Of a stretch of 64,000 bases of DNA, positions 1 through 9,655 are shown one piece after another. The DNA is from Ariolimax columbianus (Eukaryota; Mollusca; Gastropoda; Stylommatophora; Arionidae), in the NCBI GenBank assembly GCA_036924085.1, contig JAVGWX010000007.1, positions 71,811,948-71,875,947 of the forward strand, written 5' to 3'. Each line of letters begins with the position of its first letter. Positions within the stretch are counted from its first letter, which is position 1. The translations under genes were made by a program, and so were the position numbers. The notes under the pieces were generated by a model. The model saw nothing but the letters and a program-made list of their open reading frames with translations, was not told the origin of the DNA and searched no databases.

Positions 1-323
1 TTTAATTCAGGGCAAAACCAGTTAAGATTATTTTAGTCCCGTGTATCAGTAACGACAAAGAGGACGGTATATCTACAACACAACACATTGTGACAGGACA
101 GAAAACTTATACACACAAAAACAATCCCAGGTCTTCTTATTGTCAAGATAAACCATATTTTTACTAAACAAACTTGATCGTCGCCTCCCTTTTAACAATG
201 TAATTGGGAGCAGTGACACCTCAATTTTCTGGTGATAATACATGTCCTCATAGGTACATAAATATTCTACAAATCAATAATGTCTGTCGACAAAACAACC
301 AAAATTAATTGAACTGCAAACGT
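1..323. other. upstream region of first paralogue
   Basis: AT-rich, with no ORF or repeat I recognise. From about 200 onward it resembles the region before the second paralogue at about 58370-58500 (shared motifs include GGTACATAAATAT and ATCAATAATG). This suggests the proximal regulatory region was duplicated together with the gene. Confidence 0.5.
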
Positions 324-350
324 TATAAAAGGGGGGAGTATATGGTCAGT
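324..350 (+). promoter_or_regulatory. TATA box and initiator-like core promoter
   Basis: TATAAAA lies at 324-330 and a TCAGTG initiator-like motif at 346-351, about 24 bp further on, which is a normal TATA-to-start distance. The paralogue at 58638 keeps the same arrangement, with the aligned box reading TATACAAG at 58500-58507 and TCAGTG at 58520. The implied 5' UTR runs from about 348 to 465 and contains a minimal ATG-TAA upstream ORF near 382. The transcription start is inferred, not observed. Confidence 0.5.
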
Positions 351-465
351 GTTGAGATCTACTCAAAGACGGAGGCTGATGTAAAGTAGAAACTAGTGCT
401 CTTTTCTGTAAAGAAAATATTTAACCTATTCTTGTTCAATTATCGTAACCTAACTCTTTACATAA

Positions 466-1149
466 ATGGTGCTCATTGCAAGTTCTGTCATGGTATATCT
501 ACTTTCAATAACCATTAAACCACAGAAAGGAGGGCAGGATGTATCCAAGTTCATTTATAAAATCGCCAGGGTGCTTGACGATTTTTCCAATGATACAAAT
601 ATTGTGCATACGTTCAAAGTTGCAGCAGAAGCAAGAGTTCTTGTCATCGTCAAGGTGTCACATGTCACTGGACTAGAACGAGTTGTGGGAAGACTGTGGC
701 GCCTTGGAGCTGTTAACATTGATTGTCAGCCAATTATAAATTATGACCGGATTTTTAAAAATCTCGGGGTCTCCGATCAGCTGACCAAACAATTTAGCAA
801 AGTCCTGAGGAAAGAGAAACTCTACTGGCTTGAGGTGGACTTGGAATATTCAGGTAAAAATACTAAACAGTTTTTGGATATCTGGAAAAGAGCACCATCG
901 TCTAACGTGACAGCAGAAGATCAGAAACTGTATAATTTTTTGGTGTATAAGAATTTTGCGGAAAGAAAAATACAGTGTTTCATAAATATCTATGATCCAT
1001 TCTTTGCTGAGATTGTCATATTTAAGAATACACTGTGTGCAGAGAATGGCGCTAACCTGCACATACATTCCAAGGGGCTGCAGTTTCTGGACGATTACGT
1101 CAGTTCTCTCAATGTGATCGCAGAGAATAATGAACTAGCTGGGACATAA
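466..1149 (+). CDS. uncharacterised protein, two ferredoxin-like modules predicted (paralogue 1)
   Basis: Intronless ORF of 227 aa. It starts at the first ATG after a TATA-type promoter and ends at TAA 1147-1149. I do not recognise the family by name. It aligns end to end with the 224 aa ORF at 58638-59312. The best conserved block, residues about 50-90 (EARVLVIV, TGLER, VGRL, RLG, QPII), has the strand-helix-strand pattern seen at the end of muconolactone-isomerase or dimeric alpha-beta barrel domains. The N-terminus (residues 1-20) is hydrophobic and could be a first beta strand or a weak signal peptide. The second half (KLYWLEVDLEYSGK, then a helix and further strands) may repeat the same fold. 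Conservation between the copies supports a real gene. The function and the fold assignment are inference only. Confidence 0.7.
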   Translation: MVLIASSVMVYLLSITIKPQKGGQDVSKFIYKIARVLDDFSNDTNIVHTFKVAAEARVLVIVKVSHVTGLERVVGRLWRLGAVNIDCQPIINYDRIFKNLGVSDQLTKQFSKVLRKEKLYWLEVDLEYSGKNTKQFLDIWKRAPSSNVTAEDQKLYNFLVYKNFAERKIQCFINIYDPFFAEIVIFKNTLCAENGANLHIHSKGLQFLDDYVSSLNVIAENNELAGT

Positions 1150-1778
1150 TCGAGTAACTGACTTACTGGTTGTGAAAGCCTGTGTCACATCGTATGATAT
1201 ATCCATGATTTCTAATATGAGTTCCTTTCCGATAAGTACTTTACATTATTTACTGACAATTTTCTAAGTAATTTGTTAGTAGTTGACAAGATACGTGTCG
1301 TTCGTGGTATTCTATCATAAATAAACAATTAAGGTGTGTTCCAAGAATATACATGTCTAGCTATTGTTTTCCGGACTTGATTGTGATTTCAGTGAATCCA
1401 ATGAACAATTTAATTTATCCATTTCTCAGAGCAAAACAAAACGTGAGTTACAAAAATGTATTTAATGAAACTGTGGATTAAAAAAATTAATAAAATTGAG
1501 CACAAATTTAAATTATTTTTTATGTATTTCTTGTCACTACGACACTGTAGCAACACATATTTTTGTATTTAGAAAGCTGTAGAAAACACCAATGATCATT
1601 TCCCGATATGAGTAGATGGGACGTCTTTACGCTAGAAGTATAATAAGACAGCTATTGAATCTAATTTTGACAGCTGTCATTAATTATCAGTTGCCAGTGA
1701 TGAATCTAAGTGTATACCAAACTTAGAACGGAGTATTGTTTGGCACCTCCTGCCATTTTCATTCGTATAAACATTTAA
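1150..1778. other. 3' flank of paralogue 1
   Basis: The first 100 bp resemble the 3' flank of the paralogue at 59313 (both contain GACT-ACTGGTT-TGAAAGCC). AATAAA-type signals occur near 1318 and 1485. No other gene is visible. A copy of the sequence ATAAACATTTAA at 1767-1778 is the left target-site duplication of the next element. Confidence 0.45.
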
Positions 1779-2032
1779 GCGTCAGAATGGCGTGGTCTAG
1801 TTACACGGCTCACAACTCGAAGGTGCTGGTTTCGCTCCCCATCTCAGCACCGACCGTTACCCCGGTGAAGCAAACTCTTAGAAAATGCAGGAGGAAGCAA
1901 ATCCTAATATAAAATGAATGCCGATATCGGATGCACTGGGCCAACAGGAACAAAATAGAAACATAGTATAACGCACATAGCCTTGGAGAATATAGAAAAA
2001 AGCGGACGCCAAAAAATAAATAAATACAAAAA
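1779..2032 (+). mobile_element. tRNA-derived SINE with target-site duplication
   Basis: The head carries pol III-like boxes (A-box-like TGGCGTGGTCTAGTTACACG near 1788, B-box-like GGTTTCGCTCC near 1830), and the body ends in an A-rich tail. It is flanked by the 12 bp direct repeat ATAAACATTTAA at 1767-1778 and 2033-2044. It is inserted in the 3' flank of the first paralogue and has no counterpart near the second copy, so it arrived after the gene duplication. Confidence 0.7.
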
Positions 2033-2044
2033 ATAAACATTTAA

Positions 2045-3165
2045 CGATAGAAGGAAGCTGGAGCCGATGGCATCCTTTCCTGACTGGCATCAGTGGCTTA
2101 TCACGTTAGTAAAATGCAGTTAACAGCTGCATAGACCTTCTCTATGTTGTCTTTCAAAGACCTGTCACAGCAAGTCACTAAAACATGTGATTTTATTTTA
2201 ACTCAATGTGGACTATTCATATGTAAGTCCATGTCTTATATTCTACTTATTCTCACCATAACAGATTTTCTTTTTTAAAACGTATACTACTTCGTAGGAG
2301 TTGTCTGATTCCTGGCACATTAATACATGTATATATTTGACTAGTTACATGAAAATAATCCAGTACTGGAACGTCGTGGAGAGCTGAGCATAGAGTCGTG
2401 AAGTATATATATATAGTTCAAGTAACATTTTCTGTTTGTGAATTGAAGCTGATGGTTTCTTGTTTGTCTCATTCACCTCATCAAAAATAAAACACACTCA
2501 TAGAATAACATAATAAAATTTATGAATTCTGTTATTTCCTAAACACTGTGATTCTGTGGGTTCATAAGTGCTTTGTTTAATGATGCTTTTCCTTGTAATA
2601 TAACTTTGGGAATAGTAAACCATTGATATCTGCAGTTGGGAGATACTGCCACCTATCGTGGTGCTTCCATCTATGTCAACATCTCAATTGCTGCTCATGA
2701 TCTTCTATTCTCTGAAGCTTAAAGCGTTTCATGTCATGTTTAAACATTTGCTTACAAGTTATTCTGACTGTTCTGTGCTGTCATGTTTCAGATATTGATA
2801 GTCAACATACAGATATTTTTCAGGAGTGAATTTCTGTTGTCTCGCTAACTTGACTTTCCTTAGTTTACAGCTTCACTGCCACATTTGCACTTTTCGGACC
2901 AGCAATCAGTCGTCAGCATCACAATTTTGGGTACTGAGTTAGCCTTCCCTTTTCGATCTCTTCTCCTTAGCCAATCTGCCCTATTGCAGCCTGTTATCCA
3001 GGATCACTACGTGGGAGAGGGGGAGAATGGTCTTGGCAAGCCCTGAAGCAAGTAGTCAGCTTTGTGTCCTTGACCGCTACATCTCCTGCACTGCCATTTT
3101 ACTTTCAAGAAAAGAAGCTGAATCACAACACTACAGTGACAGAAAAACACACAGAGAAAGATTGA
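2045..3165. other. intergenic, distal paralogue homology
   Basis: About 2440-2560 (TTCTTGTTTGT, then AAAATAAAACAC) resembles 59955-60060 downstream of the second paralogue, so the duplicated unit extends about 1.4 kb beyond the stop codon. AATAAA near 2485 matches AATAAA near 59990 and could be a distal polyadenylation signal. I see nothing recognisable in 2560-3165. Confidence 0.4.
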
Positions 3166-3445
3166 GACAGATGGGTTGATTATTTGAAAGAAATCCACCA
3201 ACATCCAAAATTGAAACAGAACCTGCAAAGGAACCTATAAATATAAATATAAATAAACGAATACATGATAGATCACACAAGCGTTCAATCTATTAAAGAA
3301 GGTGAAAGCTGTAGGACCAGATAGAATCCACTTATAATCCATGAAAGAGGACATTTTAGCCATTACACTTTGCTACATCAGTTCTCCAAGAAAGTAGTCC
3401 ATCCCCAAAAGCTGGAAAGAGCGGTTCGGAAGTGTGCACTACTTC
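3166..3445 (+). pseudogene. LINE reverse transcriptase fragment
   Basis: The + strand translation around 3280-3420 reads a degenerate RT N-terminal motif (LLKKVKAVGPDRIHL, then PKSWKE). This matches the KAxGPDG...WK region of non-LTR retrotransposon RT domains. Frames are broken and only about 90 residues are visible. The clade is not determined (CR1 or RTE type). Confidence 0.5.
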
Positions 3446-3825
3446 AGATGGTGACACTTAAAAATAAGAAATATAACGGAAAGCTCTTATTTCCCCACTG
3501 CACACCTCCAGCACCCACCACCTCAATCTCGGCACTAGAAACTTGCACAGTTTGTTCGACAAGGACTACAAACACAAACGAACCGAAATGATTTGGAAAG
3601 TGCGGCATAAATACAACATTGACATACAACATTGAGTGGAACCCGTGCAGACGAGGGAAAACTGTGAAGGTGCAGATTGGACATTCTGCTTGAGTAGAAG
3701 AGGAGCTAAACAAGGTCAAGAAGCTGGGGTGGCTCTCTCGATGGAAGTAAGCTCGTCCCAATAGGAAGAAAATGATTGATTTACGACGATTGATTTAAGA
3801 TCACTCTGTTCTATTGTAAAATACA

Positions 3826-4062
<237 letters not shown>

Positions 4063-5050
4063 GATACCGAGGTAGAGTGCGTGAGAGAGAATACTAAAAG
4101 AGGCATATGTCAACAGGGAAGTATTTGGCAATCTGTTTATTTTGGGAAAGGAAAAGTTATGCGTACTTTTAATAGTCAGCTGAGTAACAAATGTGATCTT
4201 TATAACTAAAATGTACAAAGAAACATGGTAGCTTTTGCACTTGAAATGGACAGCCACAGGTATTCAAGCACCCAAAGAGATATGGACAGTTTATTCGCTG
4301 AATGCTCAATTTCGTCAATGGATGTGTACATTCAACATCAGGATTGACCGCAATACTGGTTCAAAACGAGATTAGGCTATATAGTTTCTTCTATTCTATA
4401 TCGGGATAAAATTGAAACATAATCAGCGCACTACATGTCGATAACAGACGCAAGCGGCATTTATTCTTCATCTCTATAAAAGGTGGACCAGTCAATAAGA
4501 TTAAATTCTGTAACTATAGATTTTGTGTGCGAGTACTCTTATATAGTAGACTTCAAGCTTTAGAGATTTTATTCTAAACGGTCCCAGCTTTTGTGAATTG
4601 AGAGTGATACGTTATTTGTTATATCGTATGAAGAATCGATTTTACTGTGGAGATGGCGAAGTGTTTCGGTACTGATAATTACAGTAGCTCGCTCGTAGTA
4701 CGCACTCCAGTACCGACCCCAAAATCGTCAATTATTAGATGACCATCAGATGTAAAAACAAATATGCAGACTTTCATTGCTTGTTCATTATAAGGTAATA
4801 AGTCATTGATTGATTGTCGTATATCTTCGCTATCCATAACCAGTTCCCACATTTTGAGTGCTCTCAAGGTCCGGGTGTCAGTTCTTTCATTTGCGGGAAC
4901 CTCATCATTATTAGGACAGGGAAATTCATAGCAGTCTTGAAATTCTAAGTATTTTATTTCTCAATTCACTTATGGTCCAGTCAGTCAGTACTGTATCTGC
5001 CAGAGGCTAGAACAAAGAATCCGACACGCTTACTCCCCTTATTAACTATG
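4063..5050. other. intergenic, nothing recognised
   Basis: Both strands were read. There are only short unsupported ORFs, no tRNA-like boxes and no obvious transposon motif. Confidence 0.4.
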
Positions 5051-5290
5051 TCGTTGTTCTTCTTGTTGAATGATCACAACGAGTGAGTTTACTCTTTTGT
5101 ACGCCCTGAAAAGGACGTTGAATGGCGGGTTGTTGTAGCTTTACTCACATTCCGAGGGTGCTGATGAAAGTGGACTGTGGTTCTCCATGCGATTATTCTA
5201 CGCTTAGCTTCATAAACGTGACGCTCACTACTACGGGGATCACGTCAACCCACATCTAGCTAGCCAGTCATTATCTTGTGGTTGACCAGA
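5051..5290 (+). mobile_element. repeat family A, copy 1
   Basis: One of four copies of a dispersed sequence (others near 7215, 24010 and 26256). Shared landmarks in order are a GTTGTT-rich edge, CACAA-GAGT, GCCCTGAAAAGG, GCGGGTTG, GAGGGTGCTGATGAA, then CACTACTACGGGGATCACGT. It has no coding capacity. The copy at 26256 has a target-site duplication, which supports a non-autonomous mobile element; the GTT edge would be an (AAC)n tail on the other strand. A poly-C run of about 15 follows at 5305. Confidence 0.65.
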
Positions 5291-5795
5291 CACGCGTCTC
5301 AGCCCCCCCCCCCCCCACCGCCCACTCCCCTTTCCTTTCCCCCTGTTAACTAAATCACTTATTTAAATCTCGTACAAGAGGTCACGCCCCAACCTACATT
5401 CTCCTACTGAGCGGCGGACCGTGAGAACGTGGAACATCCAACGTATAAAGGTGTTCGACGGATGAAGGATGTCATAGTGACATTGGCTGTTATACAGATG
5501 TAATCTGAGTTATGGGGTAATACGATTCGGACGGTGCCCTGCTCAACACATGGGTGCATGTAATTTGGGTTAAATGCCAAAACAGAAATGTAGCGTCACG
5601 AAAACATATTCCACATTTTTGAGTACTGTTCAGTTGATGAAGGCAGAGGTTCTCAATGTTTTGAAGGCCATGGGACAATGATTCCCATTATATAAATAAG
5701 AGGACATAAAATTAAATAGGAGTTATACCATCAGGCAAAGCGGTTATAGCGCTAGCCTTTCGCACCAAAACTGATAAGACTCGTTTCTCAGTAGC
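5291..5795. other. intergenic, nothing recognised
   Basis: Begins with a poly-C tract at about 5305-5319. A degenerate tRNA-like stretch near 5725-5790 is too weak to call. Confidence 0.35.
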
Positions 5796-5860
5796 GACTA
5801 GGTCTATTCTTCTTCTTCTTCTTCGTACGCTGTCAGACGTCAACTTGACTAGGTCTATTC
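5796..5860 (-). mobile_element. 37 bp LINE 3'-end insertion with 14 bp target-site duplication
   Basis: The perfect direct repeat GACTAGGTCTATTC at 5796-5809 and 5847-5860 brackets only 37 bp (5810-5846). These consist of (TTC)n followed by GTACGCTGTCAGACGTCAAC, which is the reverse complement of the extreme 3' end of the LINE copy at 34262-35292. This is a retrotransposition event in which reverse transcription stopped after about 20-25 nt of template plus tail. Confidence 0.85.
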
Positions 5861-6419
5861 CACTCTGCTGTAAATAAGTACCGAGATCTGAAATAGTTTA
5901 GGACAAGCATGCCATGGAAGAAAGGAACTGGTCATTGCATTTAACAGAACCTGAGATAAAAGTTAAAATAACTGCCTGACTTGATTCGTCCCGAAAGAGA
6001 GTAACAACAATTTGTGTATTGTGAGCATATTTAAGAAATTATTTCGAAACAAATAAATGCACCATTATAAAAAACCATTTTACGTCTTAGTTGTCTTCAT
6101 CTAGAATTATATTGCAATTAGACAATCCAATTTGAGTTGTTAATGGTCCTTGACAAAGACATGTTGGTCGTAACATTGATTGTTGTGTTTCGATGTGTAA
6201 ACACCTAGAACTGTCATGATACTGATGATAGGTTAATGAATTATTAAAATAACGTATAATATTCTAACGGCACTATTTCCGATGCACTACCGTATCTCAA
6301 TAGAGGAATTCTCTTGATTTTTCTCGTAGCTATTCTTGAGACGATTATGTTAAGTATTCTAGAGGATTAATACTTTTTGTTGCATTGCCAAGGGTGTAGG
6401 GAGGAAGAGCAGCCTGCAG

Positions 6420-6421
<2 letters not shown>
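5861..6421. other. intergenic, nothing recognised
   Basis: AT-rich. No supported ORF, repeat or RNA gene was found on either strand. Confidence 0.4.
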
Positions 6422-6459
<38 letters not shown>

Positions 6460-6640
6460 TAAACAGTTAACAGCTGTATTGAAAGAAATGATTATATACA
6501 ATCACAAATTAATGACATTGAGAATGGCTCCTGATCCCGTGCGTACAGTCATGATGCAAATATGTATGCCCACAATAACATACGATGAAGAGGAGGTAGA
6601 AGAGATGTGTAATGCTATAGGTCATCAGTTATTATCCTTT
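6422..6640 (+). pseudogene. (TA)n microsatellite and RTE-type endonuclease fragment
   Basis: A (TA)n tract of about 36 bp is followed at about 6510-6625 by a frame reading RTVMMQICMPTITYDEEEVEEM. It resembles the (Q)xYxPT...DEE segment of RTE/BovB-type APE endonucleases, which precedes the GDFNAK motif. Only about 40 residues are visible and the rest is lost. Confidence 0.35.
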
Positions 6641-6789
6641 TATTTCCTTTTTTTTTTTGCCGCGGACCTACACAATATTTCACATATCAAAATGTTCAAT
6701 AATAAATTATCTATGTATTATAATCAACAGCAAAGCAACGACCGCCGTCCATCGTAGCCGATGAAGGCATAATTTATTTTGCTAGCGCT

Positions 6790-7008
6790 ATTTTTAGTAA
6801 GAATTAACTGTGCTACTTTTTATCCTCACTCTCTCGTCTCATGCCGCCCGACCCCAGAGACAAGTCAAGGACAAGCCGACTAGGGGGCGAATACGAGATG
6901 CAGGGGACTCCGCATCAAGCACCCGTGAAAAAGACGGCGGAGTCCGGAGTCGAACCCACACCACCTGATCACAAGGCGGCCGGCTTAACCACTTCGCCAC
7001 GGAATTAT
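6790..7008 (-). mobile_element. tRNA-derived SINE (minus strand)
   Basis: Read on the minus strand from about 7006, the sequence begins with a tRNA-like head: A-box-like GTGGCGAAGTGGTTAAG, then B-box GGTTCGACTCC near 6945. The body runs leftward. The head lacks convincing complementary acceptor stems, so I call it a SINE and not a tRNA gene. The left boundary is approximate. Confidence 0.6.
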
Positions 7009-7214
7009 GATATATATAATAGTAAAACCTATAACTATATACTAGGAAATGTTTGACACGAAATGCTTTTTCTTTCTAACTCAGCTCCATTGGCTCACAC
7101 TTTGAGAAACACAAGCATGACTCTATATTGCCTGTGCTAATTGTGTATTCAAGAACGGTGTCAGTGTCCCCGAACTGTGTATGTTAGAAATGCAGATGTT
7201 GTTGACGCTGCTGT

Positions 7215-7400
7215 TAATGCATACACAGTTTATGTTTATTCTTTTTTGCGTTCCCAAAAGGGATTGAGCAGCGGGTTGAAGTAGTTTTCTTAACGTCCCG
7301 AGCGTGCTGAAGAAGATGGGACCGTGTCCTTCAGACCATCAAGATATGCTTGACAAAATCTGCGTGACGCTCATTACTACGGGGATCACGTAGATCTCCC
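7215..7400 (+). mobile_element. repeat family A, copy 2
   Basis: Shares AAAAGGGATT, GCGGGTTGAAGTAG, CCCGAGCGTGCTGA and CGTGACGCTCA-TACTACGGGGATCACGT with the copies at 5051, 24010 and 26256, same orientation. The most diverged at its left edge, where the GTT tract is absent. Confidence 0.6.
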
Positions 7401-7477
7401 ACATTAAAATACAATTTGTCATCAAGGTCGAAATAGATAGTAACATTCCTCTGTATTATGCAGTCACTATATTGTGA

Positions 7478-7640
7478 AAGAGGAGCTCGTGGCCGATGGG
7501 TTTCGAGGCCTGCCTGCCGAAAAGGAGGGCAGCGGTTCGAATCCCCGGCATGGCCTATGTTGTTTTCTGTTGGGGGTGAAATAAGCAACCATAGCCAGCA
7601 CACGACGTGGCAACAGCAGTGGCGAAGCGACATGTAGTCC
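7478..7640 (+). mobile_element. tRNA-derived SINE
   Basis: The head has A-box-like GTGGCCGATGGG near 7489 and a canonical B-box GGTTCGAATCC near 7534, with GC-rich tRNA-like sequence between them. The body continues to about 7640. It differs from the SINEs at 1779 and 6790. Confidence 0.6.
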
Positions 7641-8244
7641 TCAGCCTTTAAAATCCCTCGACTACAACAGCAATGGGGAAAATGTCGTATGTCAGGTTTT
7701 TAAAATTAAAATTTGTTTTTTAATTTAATTTTTATTGCGCAAGAGCAAGTAAAATATAGAATACATGTTGTTTAAATAGAGGTCAGAGGAACCGGCAGAA
7801 AAGAGGTATCAAGTTATCATCATGTAGCCTATGGCAATCACATCTTTTCGATTTTTCTTTCCGCCAGGCACATTCCACTGGCATGCCATGCTGTAAATTG
7901 CATATGTGTCGTGTGATTGCTAACACACTTTTATACCAGTTCTGTTTTTCCGCTAAATAATTCAACATGTTAAACTTAGATAACACTGTTTTGATGTTTC
8001 TTATGATTCTTAATTGAACCAAGACTGTCCTTGAGAGTTCCAAAAGGCGCATCTGAAATGAAAGCATTTTGACAGCGACGAAGATGTGATAGTGGTTTGT
8101 GATAACTGGTTTAGTTCAAAAATAGGTTACTTTATTCTCAAGGTCTTTGCAAGAACACGCAGAGATGGCAGAAATGTATAAATTCAGGTGGTGGCTACAT
8201 TGGGATGGAATAAGCACTGTGCCAAATTTCAACTTTCTCCTCCT
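7641..8244. other. intergenic, nothing recognised
   Basis: A low-complexity AATT-rich stretch lies near 7700-7735. The minus-strand 94 aa ORF at 7783-8067 has no recognisable motif and was not called. Confidence 0.35.
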
Positions 8245-8825
8245 ACTCCTTCATGGTCAGGGTCAAGACTTATGACAATCCCATTGTATTATCAAAGTGT
8301 TATATGATCATTCACGATGCTGTGTTCAAACGACCAAAGGCAACACTGAATGGTTTAACATTAAAAACAGTACTAAAACATGGATGTATTTTATCCCCTC
8401 TACTATTTGGCATAGCTATAGATTGGATAGTGAAACAATATGCCCACGATAAGCATTTAGCCATAGAATGGATAGATAACAAGACCTTAGGAGATCCTGA
8501 TTTTGCAGACGACCTAGTGCTACTAAGTAAAACTAATGAAAAAACACAAGAAAAAAATAGATAGACTATCGCAATGGTCAGAATAGATAGGACTTCAAGA
8601 AAACGCACCCGAAATAAAAATAATCGCTTCTACATCCACAACTGTTGATATCAAGTTAAATGTAACATCTCTATAGAATATCCAACACTACACATACCTG
8701 GGAAGCAAAACGACACAAGAGATGCCACGAAAGAAATTTCCACTAGAATTACTTTGACCTCATGCGCCTTTAATCAGCTCACCAACATCTGAAAATCAAC
8801 GACACTGAACTAACATACCAAGCTT
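8245..8825 (+). pseudogene. LINE reverse transcriptase palm fragment
   Basis: ORF 8253-8564 (103 aa) contains the RT motif order KHGCILSPLLF (motif B region), then DPDFADDLVLLSK (motif C, FADD). Downstream sequence to about 8820 continues the thumb region with broken frames. No endonuclease or RNase H accompanies it. The AIDWIVKQ spacing differs from the I-like and CR1-like copies here, so it is a separate LINE lineage. Confidence 0.65.
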
Positions 8826-8832
8826 AGACTAT

Positions 8833-9655
8833 TCTTCTTCTTCTTCTTCATCGTACGCAGTCAGACAGTAACCATTATTTTTTCGAAAAAAGCGGCGGTC
8901 ATCCTGAGGCTGTCGACACTGCCATAGAGCTTGTCTTGTGTTGCCACTGGTGATGGCCACATCTGCTCTCTCTGATCCTCGTAGTTCTGCATCAGATGCT
9001 CATTGGTCATTTTTCCGGTACCACACGGGCATTCGTCAGTGCCACCTATCTTCAATTTGTTGAAAAGGTGGTACCTCAGTCTATTGTAGCCAGTGCGAAG
9101 TCTGAAGACAACGACCTGCTCTCTTCTGTTCAACTGGTAATAGGCATCGTTTTAGGTGTAGCCGGTATGTTCAGTTTCCCATTTGGTCATGTATCTGGCT
9201 TTAATAAGCCATTTTGACTCTTCGTACGTCATACTAGTATCTGTTTGTGGTAGTCTTGCACATTCTTTTGCCAATCGGTCTGCCTCCTCGTTGCCTTGGA
9301 TGTTGCAGTGGGATGGGACCCACTGTACCACTACCCTTTTTGGTGCGGACTGCTGGTATAGTTGACAGAGTACTGCTCTTAAGTCATTAAGCTCAGTGTT
9401 TTTCTGGCTTTTTAGCACTGTGACTACGCCCAGAGCATCTGTAAGCAGAACTGTATGGCTTTAATTTCTTTTGTGTCACCATTTCTTCCACTGCCACCCT
9501 CAGTGCCTCTGCCTCCGCTCTGAAATTTCTTGTGTACTTACCAGTAGCAAATGACAGTTTTTTTTTACTGCCATTTGGTAGGTTCAGAAATGCTCCTGCC
9601 CTCCGTTCTGTGTTGTGTTTGTTACAGAAGCGTCGCTGTATGCATGGGTCCAGAA
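8833..9655 (-). mobile_element. 5'-truncated I-like LINE (RNase H and C-terminus)
   Basis: The minus strand encodes the RNase H end (VVVQWVPSHCNIQGNEEADR) and the Cys/His C-terminus (CPCGTGKMTNEHL) of the family whose intact copy is at 47980-53026. It ends with MVTV-stop, GTCTGACTGCGTACG and (GAA)n (seen as TTC repeats at 8833). Frames are broken and HLMQN has lost part of the NCPTY segment. It stops at the THAY-D RNase H start, head to head with the + copy at 9656. No target-site duplication was found. Confidence 0.85.

Noticed and set aside
6900..7008. tRNA gene on the minus strand
   Set aside because: Good A and B boxes but no convincing acceptor stem, and the sequence continues into a body: a SINE head. 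The same applies to 1786, 7478, 33648 and 56485.
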